A DNA stretch of 42,674 nt from Betaproteobacteria bacterium (GCA_025361165.1 JANYAU010000086.1:1-42674); one strand, 5' to 3'; positions 1-8,490 are shown, counted from the first letter of the stretch. Program-made: numbers and translations. The notes: generated by a model not told the origin, from the letters alone.

Positions 1-324
1 AAAAGCCTCGTAGCCAGTCGATTTATGAAATAGGATGTAGTGGTAAGGGCTGCTAAAAGTGAAATCAAAGACCCCCTCCTTCATTTGCTGTTGAAAGGTG
101 GGAATGTCTTTCGCCGTTCTAAATTGCAAGGGCACGCCCGATTTTTCGCTTAGATAACGCATGATCGGCATCCAGCGCTTGGCAAGTTCGGTTGCGGCTT
201 GTTGTGGGCCGATTCCAAAAATATATCCCTCAGTAGGCTCCGCACGGACGGAGTGCGTGGACAACACCAAGACCATCGGCAAGACTGCTTGCCAGACACG
301 CCGTAGAACTAATTTCATTTGCAT
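1..324 (-). CDS. PhnD-like periplasmic substrate-binding protein, N-terminal part (cut by window edge)
   Basis: The minus strand reads 108 codons open to the window edge, so the C-terminus is outside. The start has two in-frame ATGs, at 324 and 318 (MQMKLVLRR). A signal peptide follows, with a hydrophobic core near residues 9-22 and a likely cleavage after HSVRA. The mature part begins EPTEGYIFGIGP and continues with features typical of the phosphate/phosphonate ABC-type binding protein family (PhnD-like): PQQAATELAKRW, RYLSEKSGVPLQF, and FDFTFSSPYHY near residue 90. Such proteins bind oxyanions or organic phosphonates in the periplasm, or act as sensor subunits beside histidine kinases. No transporter partner is visible, so the ligand is unknown. 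No strong ribosome-binding site is seen. Confidence 0.7.
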   Translation of the reverse strand, partial: MQMKLVLRRVWQAVLPMVLVLSTHSVRAEPTEGYIFGIGPQQAATELAKRWMPIMRYLSEKSGVPLQFRTAKDIPTFQQQMKEGVFDFTFSSPYHYILFHKSTGYEAF

Positions 325-598
325 AACCGAAGACTTTCGATTCCAGGTTTCCTCAAAAATGCGGGGGCCTCTTAGGCTAGTATTAGCGGCAACGAAGCAA
401 GATAACTTGAGCCAAGGATGTTTCAGCTCAAGGGGCGGAAATTAAACATTTTCCGCCCTTAGGCTACTGAATGGAGCGTATGAGGGATAAGCTGGGCTTA
501 CCCCCGTGCCTCTAACCCGGCCAACTATACAAATCAACACCATGATTTATTAGATTTTTACTAAAAATAGCCAGACTTCCGTGAACTTACTTAAAGCA
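325..598. other. Intergenic region with two hairpins, upstream of rpoH
   Basis: This stretch separates the divergent PhnD-like gene and rpoH. It holds two inverted repeats. The first has arms GGGCGGAAA (433-441) and TTTCCGCCC (450-458) with an 8-base loop. The second has arms GGG-A-TAAGC (484-492) and GCTTA-C-CCC (496-504). Neither is followed by a clear T-run, so they are not obvious terminators. The sequence CTTAGGCTA occurs twice, at about 371 and 459. No protein-coding gene is convincing here; the open frame at 161-445 on the plus strand is mostly antisense to the PhnD-like gene and has no family resemblance. Confidence 0.4.
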
Positions 599-625
599 TT
601 GGCACTCTCTAACACAGAGTGCTAA
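599..625 (+). promoter_or_regulatory. CIRCE element (HrcA operator) upstream of rpoH
   Basis: The sequence TTGGCACTC - 9 bases - GAGTGCTAA matches the CIRCE consensus TTAGCACTC-N9-GAGTGCTAA with one mismatch, in the left arm. It ends 27 bases before the rpoH start codon. CIRCE is the binding site of the heat-shock repressor HrcA and is usually found before groESL or dnaK. Its place here implies that HrcA represses rpoH, or that the element acts in the rpoH 5' leader. Confidence 0.9.
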
Positions 626-652
626 TATAGTTCTATATCTGGAGGGAAATCG

Positions 653-1516
653 ATGACCAATGCAGTCGCCTTACCCAACCCCACGGTTGGCAGCCTGGAA
701 AGCTATATTCAAGCCGTAAGAGCATTGCCGGTACTGACCGCCGAGCAGGAATCTGACTACGCTCGCCGCCTGCGCGATGAGGACGACGTGGACGCCGCCC
801 GCATGCTCGTGATGTCGCATTTGCGCGTCGTGGCGCACATCGCTCGCGGCTACATGGGCTATGGCTTGCAGCAAGCCGATCTGATTCAGGAAGGCAATAT
901 CGGCTTGATGAAGGCCGTCAAACGTTTCGACCCAGAGCGTGGCGTACGCTTAGTGTCGTTCGCCATCCACTGGATCAAAGCCGAGATGCACGAATTTATT
1001 CTGCGCAACTGGCGCATGGTGCGCATTGCCACCACCAAGGCACAGCGCAAACTGTTTTTCAACCTGCGCAGCATGAAGCAAGCGCTAGGTACGCTAGGCC
1101 CGGACGAAGTCAAACATATCGCCAAAGAATTGGGCGTGAAGCCGGAAGAAGTGATCGAAATGGAAACCCGGATCAATGGCGGTGATGTCGCGCTCGAACC
1201 GGTGGGCGATGATGAAGACAACAACTATGGCCCGCTCACCTATCTCGCCGACCCCGCCGCCGAACCGGCGCAGCAACTGGAGCACAAACAACTTGAAGGG
1301 CTACGCGAACACGGTTTGACCAAAGCGTTGGATAATCTGGATGAGCGCAGCCGCCGTATCATTCAGGCGCGCTGGCTGGCTGAAGACAACGCACGCACCC
1401 TGCACGATTTGGCGGCGGAGTACGGCGTCTCCGCGGAGCGCATTCGCCAAATCGAACAAAAAGCGATGCAAAAAATGAAGAGCATTATTGCGGCAGAGGC
1501 GGGCGAAACCGTCTAA
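653..1516 (+). CDS. rpoH: RNA polymerase sigma-32 (heat-shock) factor RpoH
   Basis: The product is 287 residues, the usual RpoH length. It directs RNA polymerase to heat-shock promoters. Region 2 is visible (DLIQEGNIGLMKAVKRFDP, then RLVSFAIHWIKAEM). The RpoH box QRKLFFNLR is at residues 131-139 and is specific to this sigma subgroup. The C-terminal region 4.2 helix-turn-helix reads LHDLAAEYGVSAERIRQIEQ. The start at 653 has a strong Shine-Dalgarno (GGAGGG, 641-646). A CIRCE operator lies just upstream, suggesting HrcA repression on top of normal RpoH control. A sigma-32-type promoter before the hsp20 gene in this window is a likely target. The gene is monocistronic and ends in a strong terminator. 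Confidence 0.97.
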   Translation: MTNAVALPNPTVGSLESYIQAVRALPVLTAEQESDYARRLRDEDDVDAARMLVMSHLRVVAHIARGYMGYGLQQADLIQEGNIGLMKAVKRFDPERGVRLVSFAIHWIKAEMHEFILRNWRMVRIATTKAQRKLFFNLRSMKQALGTLGPDEVKHIAKELGVKPEEVIEMETRINGGDVALEPVGDDEDNNYGPLTYLADPAAEPAQQLEHKQLEGLREHGLTKALDNLDERSRRIIQARWLAEDNARTLHDLAAEYGVSAERIRQIEQKAMQKMKSIIAAEAGETV

Positions 1517-1536
1517 GTAGCACTCGCCGCCATAAC

Positions 1537-1576
1537 AAAAAAGCGTAGCCGGGTAATCACCCGCTACGCTTTTTTT
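1537..1576. terminator. Bidirectional rho-independent terminator between rpoH and the cco cluster
   Basis: The arms GCGTAGC(C)GGGT and ACCCGCTACGC enclose a short loop. The hairpin is flanked by A6 on the left and T7 on the right, so it works in both directions. It serves the convergent rpoH (plus) and the end of the cco assembly genes (minus). Confidence 0.9.
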
Positions 1577-1591
1577 ATGGGACAGATCGCC

Positions 1592-1699
1592 TTAGGCGTT
1601 GGCGATCAACACCGAAATCAAGGACAGCCACGCCAGCGCGACAAGCACTATCACCAGCGTCATGGGTAAGTTTTCTTGGGACAAAATAGTCTTAAACAT
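1592..1699 (-). CDS. Small single-pass membrane protein (35 aa) at the end of the cco cluster
   Basis: A short minus-strand frame starts at ATG 1699 and ends at TAA 1592. It gives MFKTILSQENLPMTLVIV..., a 35-residue peptide whose residues 13-33 form one hydrophobic helix ending in VLIANA. A good Shine-Dalgarno (GGAG, then TAGGTC, then ATG) precedes the start. It lies 39 bases after ccoS on the same strand and just before the shared terminator, so it may be cotranscribed with ccoGHIS. I do not recognise a family. By position it could be an oxidase assembly or stabilising subunit, as seen for other tiny oxidase peptides, but that is inference. Confidence 0.55.
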   Translation of the reverse strand: MFKTILSQENLPMTLVIVLVALAWLSLISVLIANA

Positions 1700-1738
1700 G
1701 ACCTACTCCAATAAATATTAGGGAATAATTATATAGAC

Positions 1739-1936
1739 TTAGGGCTCTTTATTCAAGGTGTCTCCAGCCGAACGTCGACCTGGCAGCAGCGGATCATCGT
1801 CGTCCATCAAGATGCGCTGGGCCGGGCCTTCCATGTCTTCGAACTGGCCGTTTTTGATGGCCCAAAAAATACCGAGCCCGATCAACACCAGGAACAAGAA
1901 CGTCAGCCCAAGCAAAAAAACGAGTATGGAATTCAT
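1739..1936 (-). CDS. ccoS: cbb3-type cytochrome oxidase maturation protein CcoS
   Basis: The 65-residue protein has one N-terminal membrane helix (ILVFLLGLTFLFLVLIGLGIF) followed by the CcoS signature WAIKNGQFEDMEGPAQRIL and an acidic patch (DDDDP). CcoS is needed for a functional cbb3 oxidase, in particular for cofactor insertion into CcoN. The gene follows ccoI by three bases, so translation is probably coupled. The length is within the family range (about 50-70). Confidence 0.95.
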   Translation of the reverse strand: MNSILVFLLGLTFLFLVLIGLGIFWAIKNGQFEDMEGPAQRILMDDDDPLLPGRRSAGDTLNKEP

Positions 1937-1939
1937 AAG

Positions 1940-4336
1940 CTATTTTAAGCGCAGCGCATTCGCCACGACAATTAAAGAACTCGCCGACATACCGAGCGCC
2001 GCGAGCCACGGCGACACCCACCCCAATGCTGCCAGTGGCACTGCAATCAAATTATAGGCGATTGCCCACGCAAAATTTTGTCGCATCACGCTCATACTTA
2101 GGCGCGATAGTTCAAGCGCGTGAGCGACTTCCATCAGCCGTTCCGACAACAACACCATGTCGCTGGTCGCGCGTGCGACTTGGGTGCCGGCGCCCATGGC
2201 CAGCGACACCTGTGCTGCGGCCAGCACCGGCGCGTCATTCACGCCGTCACCCAGCATCATCACCACTTCGCCCGCCGCTTGCAGTGTGCGCAAAGCGGCG
2301 AGCTTGTCCGCCGGTTTCAGTTCGCCGCGACAATCAGCTATCCCTAGTTCCGCGCCGATATGGCGCACCGTCGCGCTGTCATCCCCGCTGAATATACTGA
2401 GCCGCAAGCCTTGCGCCTTGAGTGCTTCGACCAACTGCTTGGCGTCACTGCGCAATGCGTCGGCGAGGACGAATTTTGCCAGGAGCCGCGTCTCATCTGC
2501 CAGCCACACTTGGGTCGCACCATCAGTCACTGCATCCGCAGCCGCATGCCCCGCCAATTCGGCGCGGCCAATAAAATAACGCTTACCCGCGATAATGCCA
2601 CTCACGCCCCGCCCCGGTTCGTTGTGCGCGTCTATAACCGGCAATAATGCGTCTGCCGCGATTTTCGCCAAAAACGGTGCGGCTAGCGGATGTTCCGACG
2701 CTTGTTCCAAGCTCGCCGCCCAGCGCAGGCATTGCTGCGCATCCCATTCCGCCAGCGGATACGTCGCTTGTAACACCGGCTTGCCATAAGTGAGCGTGCC
2801 GGTTTTGTCGAACACCACATGATCGACCCGCGCCAAAGTTTCCAGCGCATGCCCGCGCGTGACCAACACACCGCGCGCCAAGAGATGCGAGCCCGCCGCG
2901 GCGAGCGCCGCCGGAGCGGCCAGCGACAAGGCACAGGGGCATGTCACCACCAGCACCGAGAGCACGATATCGAAGACCCGCGACGGATCGATCCACCACC
3001 ATGCCACACCGGTCAACAGCGTCAACGCGAGTAGTCCCCAGGTAAATTGCGCAGCGATACGATCGACCAGTTGCGCCAAGCGCGGCTTTTCCGCCAAGGC
3101 TTGATCGAGTAGGCGCACGATGCCTGCGAGTACCGTGTTTTCACCGATGCTGGTCACACGCACCGTCAACGGGCTATCGCTGTTGATGCTGCCCGCGATC
3201 ACCTGATCGCCCGGCTGCTTTGCCACCAGCCGGCTCTCGCCGGTGAGTAACGCTTCATCGACGCCACCGGCGCCAGACTCTACAGTGCCATCAGCGGGAA
3301 AGGTCTCGCCCGGTTTCACCAGCAGCCGATCTCCCGCGATCAATTCCAGCACCGGTACCAGTTGATGGCCATCTTCGGTCACGCGCGTCGCCATTGCCGG
3401 GGCAAGCTTCAACAAATTTTCCGCGGCTTCCATCGAGCGTTCGCGCGCACCCTGTTCTAACAGGCGCGTGCCGAGCAAAAACAAAACGAACATATTGATC
3501 GCGTCGTAATACACATGACTCTGACCCAACCAAGTATTGGCCACGCTGCCCGCAAATGCCGACAACAAAGCGATGACCACCGGCACATCCATAGTCAGCC
3601 GTCGCATTTTCAACGCCGACCAAGCGGCACTATAGAATGGTTGCGCGGCAAAAATCATGACCGGCAAAGTGAGCGCAAGGCTCAGCCAGCGCAGCAATTT
3701 CGCGGTGCTCGCTTCCATGCCATACCAACTCCCCGCATAGAGCGCGACCGCTAGCATCATTACTTGCGCCGCCGCGATACCCGCAATCGCCAAGCGCCGC
3801 AGATCTTTTTTGCGCCGCCGCTCGCGCGAGTTCGCAGCGCTTTGCGCATTATAGGGATGCGCGTGGTAACCGAGACGCTGAATCTCAGCCAGAATTGTCG
3901 ACAACGCAATTTCGCGCTGGTCCCAAGAAATGCGTACGCGGTGGCTGGCGTAATTCACATTCACCAGCCGCACGCCTGGCAATTGCAGCAAATGGCGTTC
4001 GTTCAACCAGACACAAGCGGCACAGGTGATGCCTTCGAGAATCAACACCGCTTGCTTGATGTGCTCGCCGGTATCGAGCACGAAACTTTGCTGGATTTTC
4101 GGGTGATCGTACAAACGCAGTTGGTCTAATTCCGCCGACAGCACTTCTTGCCCACGTCCCGGCAGCACAGTGCGATTTTTGTAGTATGCGGCGAGTCCAT
4201 TATCGACGATAGCTTGCGCCACCGCTTGGCAACCACGGCAGCACATCGGCTGAAACTGCTGCGCAATCTCAACCTTAAACGCCGCGCCGGGCACCAGCGG
4301 CTGCCCGCAATGAAAACAAGCAGCCGCCTCGGTCAT
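1940..4336 (-). CDS. ccoI: Copper-transporting P1B-type ATPase CcoI (cbb3 oxidase assembly)
   Basis: The 798-residue P-type ATPase matches CcoI/FixI, which exports copper to the periplasm for the CcoN CuB site. The N-terminus has the cysteine-rich region typical of CcoI (CFHC at 7-10, CCRGC at 32-36), then a heavy-metal-binding domain with CAAC at residues 105-108. The membrane ion site CPC is at 466-468, and the phosphorylation motif DKTGT starts at D510. The hinge motif GDGVNDAP lies near the C-terminus. The start overlaps the ccoH stop by four bases (ATGA), and ccoS follows after three bases. Orientation and neighbours (ccoG, ccoH, ccoS) exclude a general CopA. Confidence 0.96.
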   Translation of the reverse strand: MTEAAACFHCGQPLVPGAAFKVEIAQQFQPMCCRGCQAVAQAIVDNGLAAYYKNRTVLPGRGQEVLSAELDQLRLYDHPKIQQSFVLDTGEHIKQAVLILEGITCAACVWLNERHLLQLPGVRLVNVNYASHRVRISWDQREIALSTILAEIQRLGYHAHPYNAQSAANSRERRRKKDLRRLAIAGIAAAQVMMLAVALYAGSWYGMEASTAKLLRWLSLALTLPVMIFAAQPFYSAAWSALKMRRLTMDVPVVIALLSAFAGSVANTWLGQSHVYYDAINMFVLFLLGTRLLEQGARERSMEAAENLLKLAPAMATRVTEDGHQLVPVLELIAGDRLLVKPGETFPADGTVESGAGGVDEALLTGESRLVAKQPGDQVIAGSINSDSPLTVRVTSIGENTVLAGIVRLLDQALAEKPRLAQLVDRIAAQFTWGLLALTLLTGVAWWWIDPSRVFDIVLSVLVVTCPCALSLAAPAALAAAGSHLLARGVLVTRGHALETLARVDHVVFDKTGTLTYGKPVLQATYPLAEWDAQQCLRWAASLEQASEHPLAAPFLAKIAADALLPVIDAHNEPGRGVSGIIAGKRYFIGRAELAGHAAADAVTDGATQVWLADETRLLAKFVLADALRSDAKQLVEALKAQGLRLSIFSGDDSATVRHIGAELGIADCRGELKPADKLAALRTLQAAGEVVMMLGDGVNDAPVLAAAQVSLAMGAGTQVARATSDMVLLSERLMEVAHALELSRLSMSVMRQNFAWAIAYNLIAVPLAALGWVSPWLAALGMSASSLIVVANALRLK

Positions 4337-5115
4337 GGGGCAAGGACAGAGACGATAGGCTGCTCAATCTCGATCGCATCGTTGCCGTATTGGACCCGCA
4401 ACAAGGCATGCCACTGGCCGGTCTCTGTGAGTTGCAAGCTGCCACGATAGAACCCCGGCGCACCCGGGCTAAAAGTAACGATGGCATCGTCTCCGCGCTG
4501 CGCCGGGCGCGATAGAATCAGTTGTGCGCTCGCATCGGTGAGCGGCGCGCCAGCGCGGTCTTGCACGTGCAGCGTGACTTCCCTTGCTTGGTTCAAGGCG
4601 AGGCGATCCAAGCCTGCCACGGTGATTTGCCAACCGAGACGGCTTTGCCGGTCGCGTTGTTTGAGATGCTCGCTAATTCCTTTCGCAGCGTCTTCACCAT
4701 GCGGCACCACTCCGGCGAACGCAGTATGCACGCCGCCACTTTCGCCGCCCGGCATCACCCGCTTTGCGATCGAGTCGGGCAAACCATTGGTCGCGATATA
4801 GGCAAACGCAGCCAAGAGCACGAACAGCACGGCAAAAAATCCGATAAACAATTTCGGCGCCCAATGCAATTTCTCGCCGTGCACCCGACGCCGGCCATTG
4901 ATTAAACTCAACACCACGGCCGTGGCGGCGAACACCGTGACATGCATCGTCACCACGTCCAGCCCCGGCCAATCACGCGCAGCAAACAGGCTGTAGGCCG
5001 CCATCGGTACGGCTGCGCTCACCACCCCGCACCAGTAGTTCGGCAATTTGAGTAAACGCAAGCCGTAGTACAAAACAACAATTAATACTGTGCCGCCAAA
5101 TAGGGTCGTAAGCAT
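4333..5115 (-). CDS. ccoH: FixH/CcoH family cbb3 assembly protein with extended membrane N-terminus
   Basis: The C-terminal part has FixH features: a membrane helix (PKLFIGFFAVLFVLLAAFAYI, about 87-107) and a periplasmic beta domain (LGWQITVAGL, VTLHVQDRAGAPLTDA, APGFYRGSLQLTETGQWHALL). CcoH/FixH helps assemble the cbb3 complex with CcoGIS. The protein is 260 residues, much longer than the usual 150-180. The extra part is at the N-terminus, where three further hydrophobic helices (about 1-20, 28-45, 55-72) precede the standard helix. It overlaps ccoI by four bases and begins two bases after the ccoG stop codon. The family call is firm; the role of the extra helices is unknown. Confidence 0.85.
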   Translation of the reverse strand: MLTTLFGGTVLIVVLYYGLRLLKLPNYWCGVVSAAVPMAAYSLFAARDWPGLDVVTMHVTVFAATAVVLSLINGRRRVHGEKLHWAPKLFIGFFAVLFVLLAAFAYIATNGLPDSIAKRVMPGGESGGVHTAFAGVVPHGEDAAKGISEHLKQRDRQSRLGWQITVAGLDRLALNQAREVTLHVQDRAGAPLTDASAQLILSRPAQRGDDAIVTFSPGAPGFYRGSLQLTETGQWHALLRVQYGNDAIEIEQPIVSVLAP

Positions 5116-5117
5116 AC

Positions 5118-6548
5118 TTATGAAGCCTCTTTCTGGGAATAAAACCGGGCCGGACTCGCATGCGCTTCTTGCGGCCGGCTTAAGGGCGTGACAATAAACT
5201 CGAATGCGCTAATTTGCGCCGCCTGTAGCGGCGGCAATTTCACACTCACTTGCACCATTAAGCTCTTTCCACTTTTCACGGCGACGTTGTGGAAATTGCC
5301 GAAATCCGCCACGCTTTCGGGAATGCCGCGGACACCAAGGTGATAAGTTTCATCGTGCGCCGCGCGGTTACTGATACGGAGCTGATAACGGTTGCGGATA
5401 TCCCCATCGGATAACACCACATATAAAGGCTGGCGAATTTGATTCACTGCCTCATCGAATTCAACACGGCTCAGAATGCTATAGCCGAGAAAACCCGACA
5501 TGATGAGTAAGGCCGCGCCGTATCCAAGGACTTTAAGCCGCTTCCAATCTAGCCGCGGCGGCCGTCCTTGCTTAAGCGTGGTCTCTGCATCATAACGAAT
5601 CAGGCCCCGTGGGAAACCCAACGAAAGCATGATGCTGTTGCATGCGTCGATACACAATCCGCAAGAAATACATCCATACTGAAGACCATTGCGAATATCG
5701 ATGCCCGCTGGACACACCTGCACGCACAAACCGCAATCGATGCAATCGCCGTGTTGCACAGCGTGGCGCTCCTCAAGCGTTTTCATGCCGGCGCGCAACG
5801 CAGCCCGTCCCAGTTGGCCCTCGCCGCGTTTTTCGTCGTAGCTGACTGTCAGCGTTTCCGCGTCATACATCACGCTCTGGAAGCGCCCATAAGGGCAGAT
5901 GTAAGTACAAATCTGCTCGCGCGCCAGCCCCGCCGCGATATACGTCGAGACGGTGAGTATCCCCACCGTCCAATACGCCGCCGGATTTGCTTGGCCGGTG
6001 AAGAAATCGCGCAATAATTGCGGCGCGTAAGTGAAGTAAGCGGCAAACGTAAACGCCGTCCAGAACGCGACCAATAGCCAAATCAGATGCGTCGCGCCAA
6101 GCTTGAATAGCTTTTCGACATTCCATGGCTGCTTATAGAGCCGGATGCGCGCCGGACGTTCGCCCTGAATCACGCGCTCAACCCAGATAAAAAAATCAGT
6201 CCATAGCGTTTGAAAACAGAAATAGCCACAAAATGCCCGGCCCACTAAGCTGGTAACGAAGAACAATAGCGTGGCCGCAATAAACAGTAACAAGGACAAC
6301 CAGATTAAATCTTGTAGGTAAACAATCAGCTCAAACACGTAAAATTTACGTGCCGCGATATCCAACAGCAAGGCTTGGCTGGGATCGTGCGCGCGCGGCC
6401 ACGGTAGCCATACGAGACCAAAGAACACGCCGTAGGCGAGCGCCAGAACGATCCATTTGAAGTTACGAAATGGCCCGTGAATGGAGCGCGGGAAAATCGG
6501 AATGCGCTTTTGATAAAGCGCACTCTGTTCTTCAATGCCCGCCTGCAT
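5118..6548 (-). CDS. ccoG: Cytochrome c oxidase accessory protein CcoG (FixG), ferredoxin-type
   Basis: The 476-residue membrane protein has several helices in its N-terminal half. Two [4Fe-4S] motifs follow: C269, C272, C275, C279 and C293, C296, C299, C303. A further helix and a C-terminal Ig-like FixG domain complete it. CcoG is thought to reduce Cu(II) to Cu(I) for delivery to the cbb3 oxidase. The start at 6548 has a good Shine-Dalgarno (GAGGAG). The gene heads the ccoG-H-I-S group, 84 bases after ccoP, with a hairpin between that may reduce read-through. Confidence 0.96.
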   Translation of the reverse strand: MQAGIEEQSALYQKRIPIFPRSIHGPFRNFKWIVLALAYGVFFGLVWLPWPRAHDPSQALLLDIAARKFYVFELIVYLQDLIWLSLLLFIAATLLFFVTSLVGRAFCGYFCFQTLWTDFFIWVERVIQGERPARIRLYKQPWNVEKLFKLGATHLIWLLVAFWTAFTFAAYFTYAPQLLRDFFTGQANPAAYWTVGILTVSTYIAAGLAREQICTYICPYGRFQSVMYDAETLTVSYDEKRGEGQLGRAALRAGMKTLEERHAVQHGDCIDCGLCVQVCPAGIDIRNGLQYGCISCGLCIDACNSIMLSLGFPRGLIRYDAETTLKQGRPPRLDWKRLKVLGYGAALLIMSGFLGYSILSRVEFDEAVNQIRQPLYVVLSDGDIRNRYQLRISNRAAHDETYHLGVRGIPESVADFGNFHNVAVKSGKSLMVQVSVKLPPLQAAQISAFEFIVTPLSRPQEAHASPARFYSQKEAS

Positions 6549-6564
6549 CCTGGCTCCTCAGATG

Positions 6565-6592
6565 AAAAGACCCCGCCCGATGAGCGAGGTCT
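6565..6592 (-). terminator. Possible terminator/attenuator between ccoP and ccoG
   Basis: On the minus strand the arms AGACCTCGC and GCGGGGTCT pair with one mismatch around a 7-base loop and are followed by TTTTC. It sits between ccoP and ccoG. It could partly end the ccoNOQP transcript so that the structural subunits are made in excess over the assembly proteins. The T-run is short, so this may be only an mRNA-stabilising hairpin. Confidence 0.5.
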
Positions 6593-6632
6593 ATTTAGAT
6601 TTGGGTGAGGTGGCGAGTGCCACCCATACGGC

Positions 6633-7556
6633 CTACTTGCCGCCACCTAACTCATGTACATAGACGGCAAGCACCTTGATTTGTTCCGGCTTCAGACGTT
6701 GACCCCACGCTGGCATCACGCCTTTATTCACGCCATTTTTGATGACCGTCTCGACCGCTTCGATCTTTTTCGCCGCAGTCTCGGCACCCGGCACATTGGC
6801 CCAGAGCCAAATCTTGTCCGTGAGATTCGGTGCGCCGATCACTTGACGGCCCTTGGCATCGTTGCCGTGACAATAATAACAACCGGCGGCAGTTTCGGAA
6901 TGAAATAAAGCGTTCCCCGCCGCTGCCTCGGCGGCATCAACCTTCTCGCCGGATAACGACAGCACATAGTTTGCGAGTTGCTCGATTTGCTCGCTGCTCA
7001 AGGCTTCTCCGAACGGCGGCATGTAACCGTGGCGGCCACCCGTAATCGTTTCTTGAATTTTTTCGTAGGTGCCGCCGTAGAGCCAATCGTCGTCTGCTAA
7101 ATTAGGGAAGAAGCCGACTTTTCCGGCACCGCCCGCTTGATGACAGGACGCACAGTTATCGGCAAACAATTGCTTGCCGGCGGAAGCGATGAAATTATTC
7201 AGCTCCGGATCTTTTGCAATTTTGTCGAACGGCAGCGCCTGCACTTTTGCAAAGTAGGGCTGCTGGATTTTGGCGTTGGCATTCAAATCCACCATCAAAT
7301 CCGCGCGCGTATTCCAATGCGTGGTTTGCTGCACCCCCTTCTCATCAATATAGGTGATCTTGCCCAAGCCCGGCGTGAAGCCATTACCCACCGGCCAAGC
7401 GGGAAAGTACAGCCAATACACAATCGAAAAAACGATGGTTGCGTAAAACGCCCACACCCACCAGCGCGGCAGCGGATTATTGTATTCCTGCAAGTCGCCG
7501 TCCCAGGCGTGACCGGTGGTTTGCACCGCTTGCGATTGCAATTTTTCCTTGCTCAT
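6633..7556 (-). CDS. ccoP: cbb3-type cytochrome c oxidase subunit III, dihaem CcoP
   Basis: The 307-residue protein has a CcoP N-terminus: the conserved DGDLQEYNNPLPRWW just before one membrane helix (about 33-52). A periplasmic part with two c-type haem sites follows (CASCH at 135-139, CYYCH at 226-230). CcoP takes electrons from soluble cytochrome c and passes them to CcoO. Met ligands are likely in GYMPPFG and GVMPAWG. It overlaps ccoQ by four bases, as expected for the ccoNOQP operon. Confidence 0.97.
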   Translation of the reverse strand: MSKEKLQSQAVQTTGHAWDGDLQEYNNPLPRWWVWAFYATIVFSIVYWLYFPAWPVGNGFTPGLGKITYIDEKGVQQTTHWNTRADLMVDLNANAKIQQPYFAKVQALPFDKIAKDPELNNFIASAGKQLFADNCASCHQAGGAGKVGFFPNLADDDWLYGGTYEKIQETITGGRHGYMPPFGEALSSEQIEQLANYVLSLSGEKVDAAEAAAGNALFHSETAAGCYYCHGNDAKGRQVIGAPNLTDKIWLWANVPGAETAAKKIEAVETVIKNGVNKGVMPAWGQRLKPEQIKVLAVYVHELGGGK

Positions 7557-7738
7557 GGCTTATGTTCCTTGGTTTCCGAGTCGTCATCCAGAAACGGAAT
7601 GTTTTTGTAGGATTCCAATTCCTGGCTGCGCTTTTTACTGCCATACACCCACAGCACAATGCCGACAAAAATCATGAAAAAAATCACTAGCCCAAGCGCC
7701 TTAACGTTACCTGAGTTGGATAGCCATTCAATCATCAC
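7553..7738 (-). CDS. ccoQ: cbb3-type oxidase subunit CcoQ
   Basis: The 61-residue protein has one membrane helix ([21 protein letters not shown]) followed by the CcoQ-type tail YGSKKR and an acidic stretch (PFLDDDSE). CcoQ stabilises the complex and the interaction of CcoP with CcoNO. It overlaps ccoO upstream and ccoP downstream by four bases each, so the three genes are translationally coupled. Confidence 0.93.
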   Translation of the reverse strand: MMIEWLSNSGNVKALGLVIFFMIFVGIVLWVYGSKKRSQELESYKNIPFLDDDSETKEHKP

Positions 7739-8490
7739 GGTGTACCACGACCCTTCATAAGATACTCGGCATCGTATTTACTGAAGTCGACCATCGTTCC
7801 CAACACTTGCAGATAGGCCACTAATGCGTCCATCTCGCTGATATTAGTGCGGTCGCCGTCGTAATTCCCTTCTTGCGCCTGCTTCAGCAAATTAGCTTGG
7901 GCGTCGGGGATGTGCAACCACTTCGCGGTTTCCGCGCCAAACTGCTTCACGTTACGCTGGTACTCAGCGTCGGTCAGCGAATACGGCACCCCTACGGTGC
8001 GTTGTGCTTTCATGCGATCCACGAGATCGGAGGTGTCGAGCGGCGTGGTAAGCAGCCACGGATAATTCGGCATCACCGATTCCGGCACCATGGAACGCGG
8101 CGCCAGTAAATGTTGCACATGCCATTCATTGGAGTATTTCTTGCCGACACGCGCGAGATCAGGCCCGGTGCGTTTGGAACCCCATTGGAATGGATGGTCA
8201 TATTGAGACTCCGCCGCCAAGGAGTAGTGTCCATAGCGCGCCGCCTCTTCCACCAAGGGCCGGATCATTTGCGAGTGACACAGATAACACCCTTCACGCA
8301 CATAGATATCGCGGCCACGCGATTCAAGCGGCGTATAGGGGCGCACGCCATCGACTTTTTCGACGGTGTTTTTAATCAGAAACAAGGGGACGATTTCGAC
8401 CAGGCCGCCGATGCTGATTACGATCATTGTGATCACCAGCATCAGGCCGACGTTGGTTTCAATCCATTCGTGTTTGAAATTGAAGTTCAT
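7735..8490 (-). CDS. ccoO: cbb3-type oxidase subunit II, monohaem CcoO
   Basis: The 251-residue protein has an N-terminal membrane anchor (about 15-39) and one c-type haem motif, GCYLCHSQ (C68, C71, H72). The family pattern is clear: Y[16 protein letters not shown], the following GPDLARVG, and the late region YLQVLGT. CcoO passes electrons from CcoP to haem b in CcoN. It starts 27 bases after ccoN and overlaps ccoQ. Confidence 0.97.
   Translation of the reverse strand: MNFNFKHEWIETNVGLMLVITMIVISIGGLVEIVPLFLIKNTVEKVDGVRPYTPLESRGRDIYVREGCYLCHSQMIRPLVEEAARYGHYSLAAESQYDHPFQWGSKRTGPDLARVGKKYSNEWHVQHLLAPRSMVPESVMPNYPWLLTTPLDTSDLVDRMKAQRTVGVPYSLTDAEYQRNVKQFGAETAKWLHIPDAQANLLKQAQEGNYDGDRTNISEMDALVAYLQVLGTMVDFSKYDAEYLMKGRGTP

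Noticed and set aside
325-598. Cyclic di-GMP or other known riboswitch before rpoH
   Set aside because: The two hairpins lack the conserved bases of the riboswitch classes I can recall.
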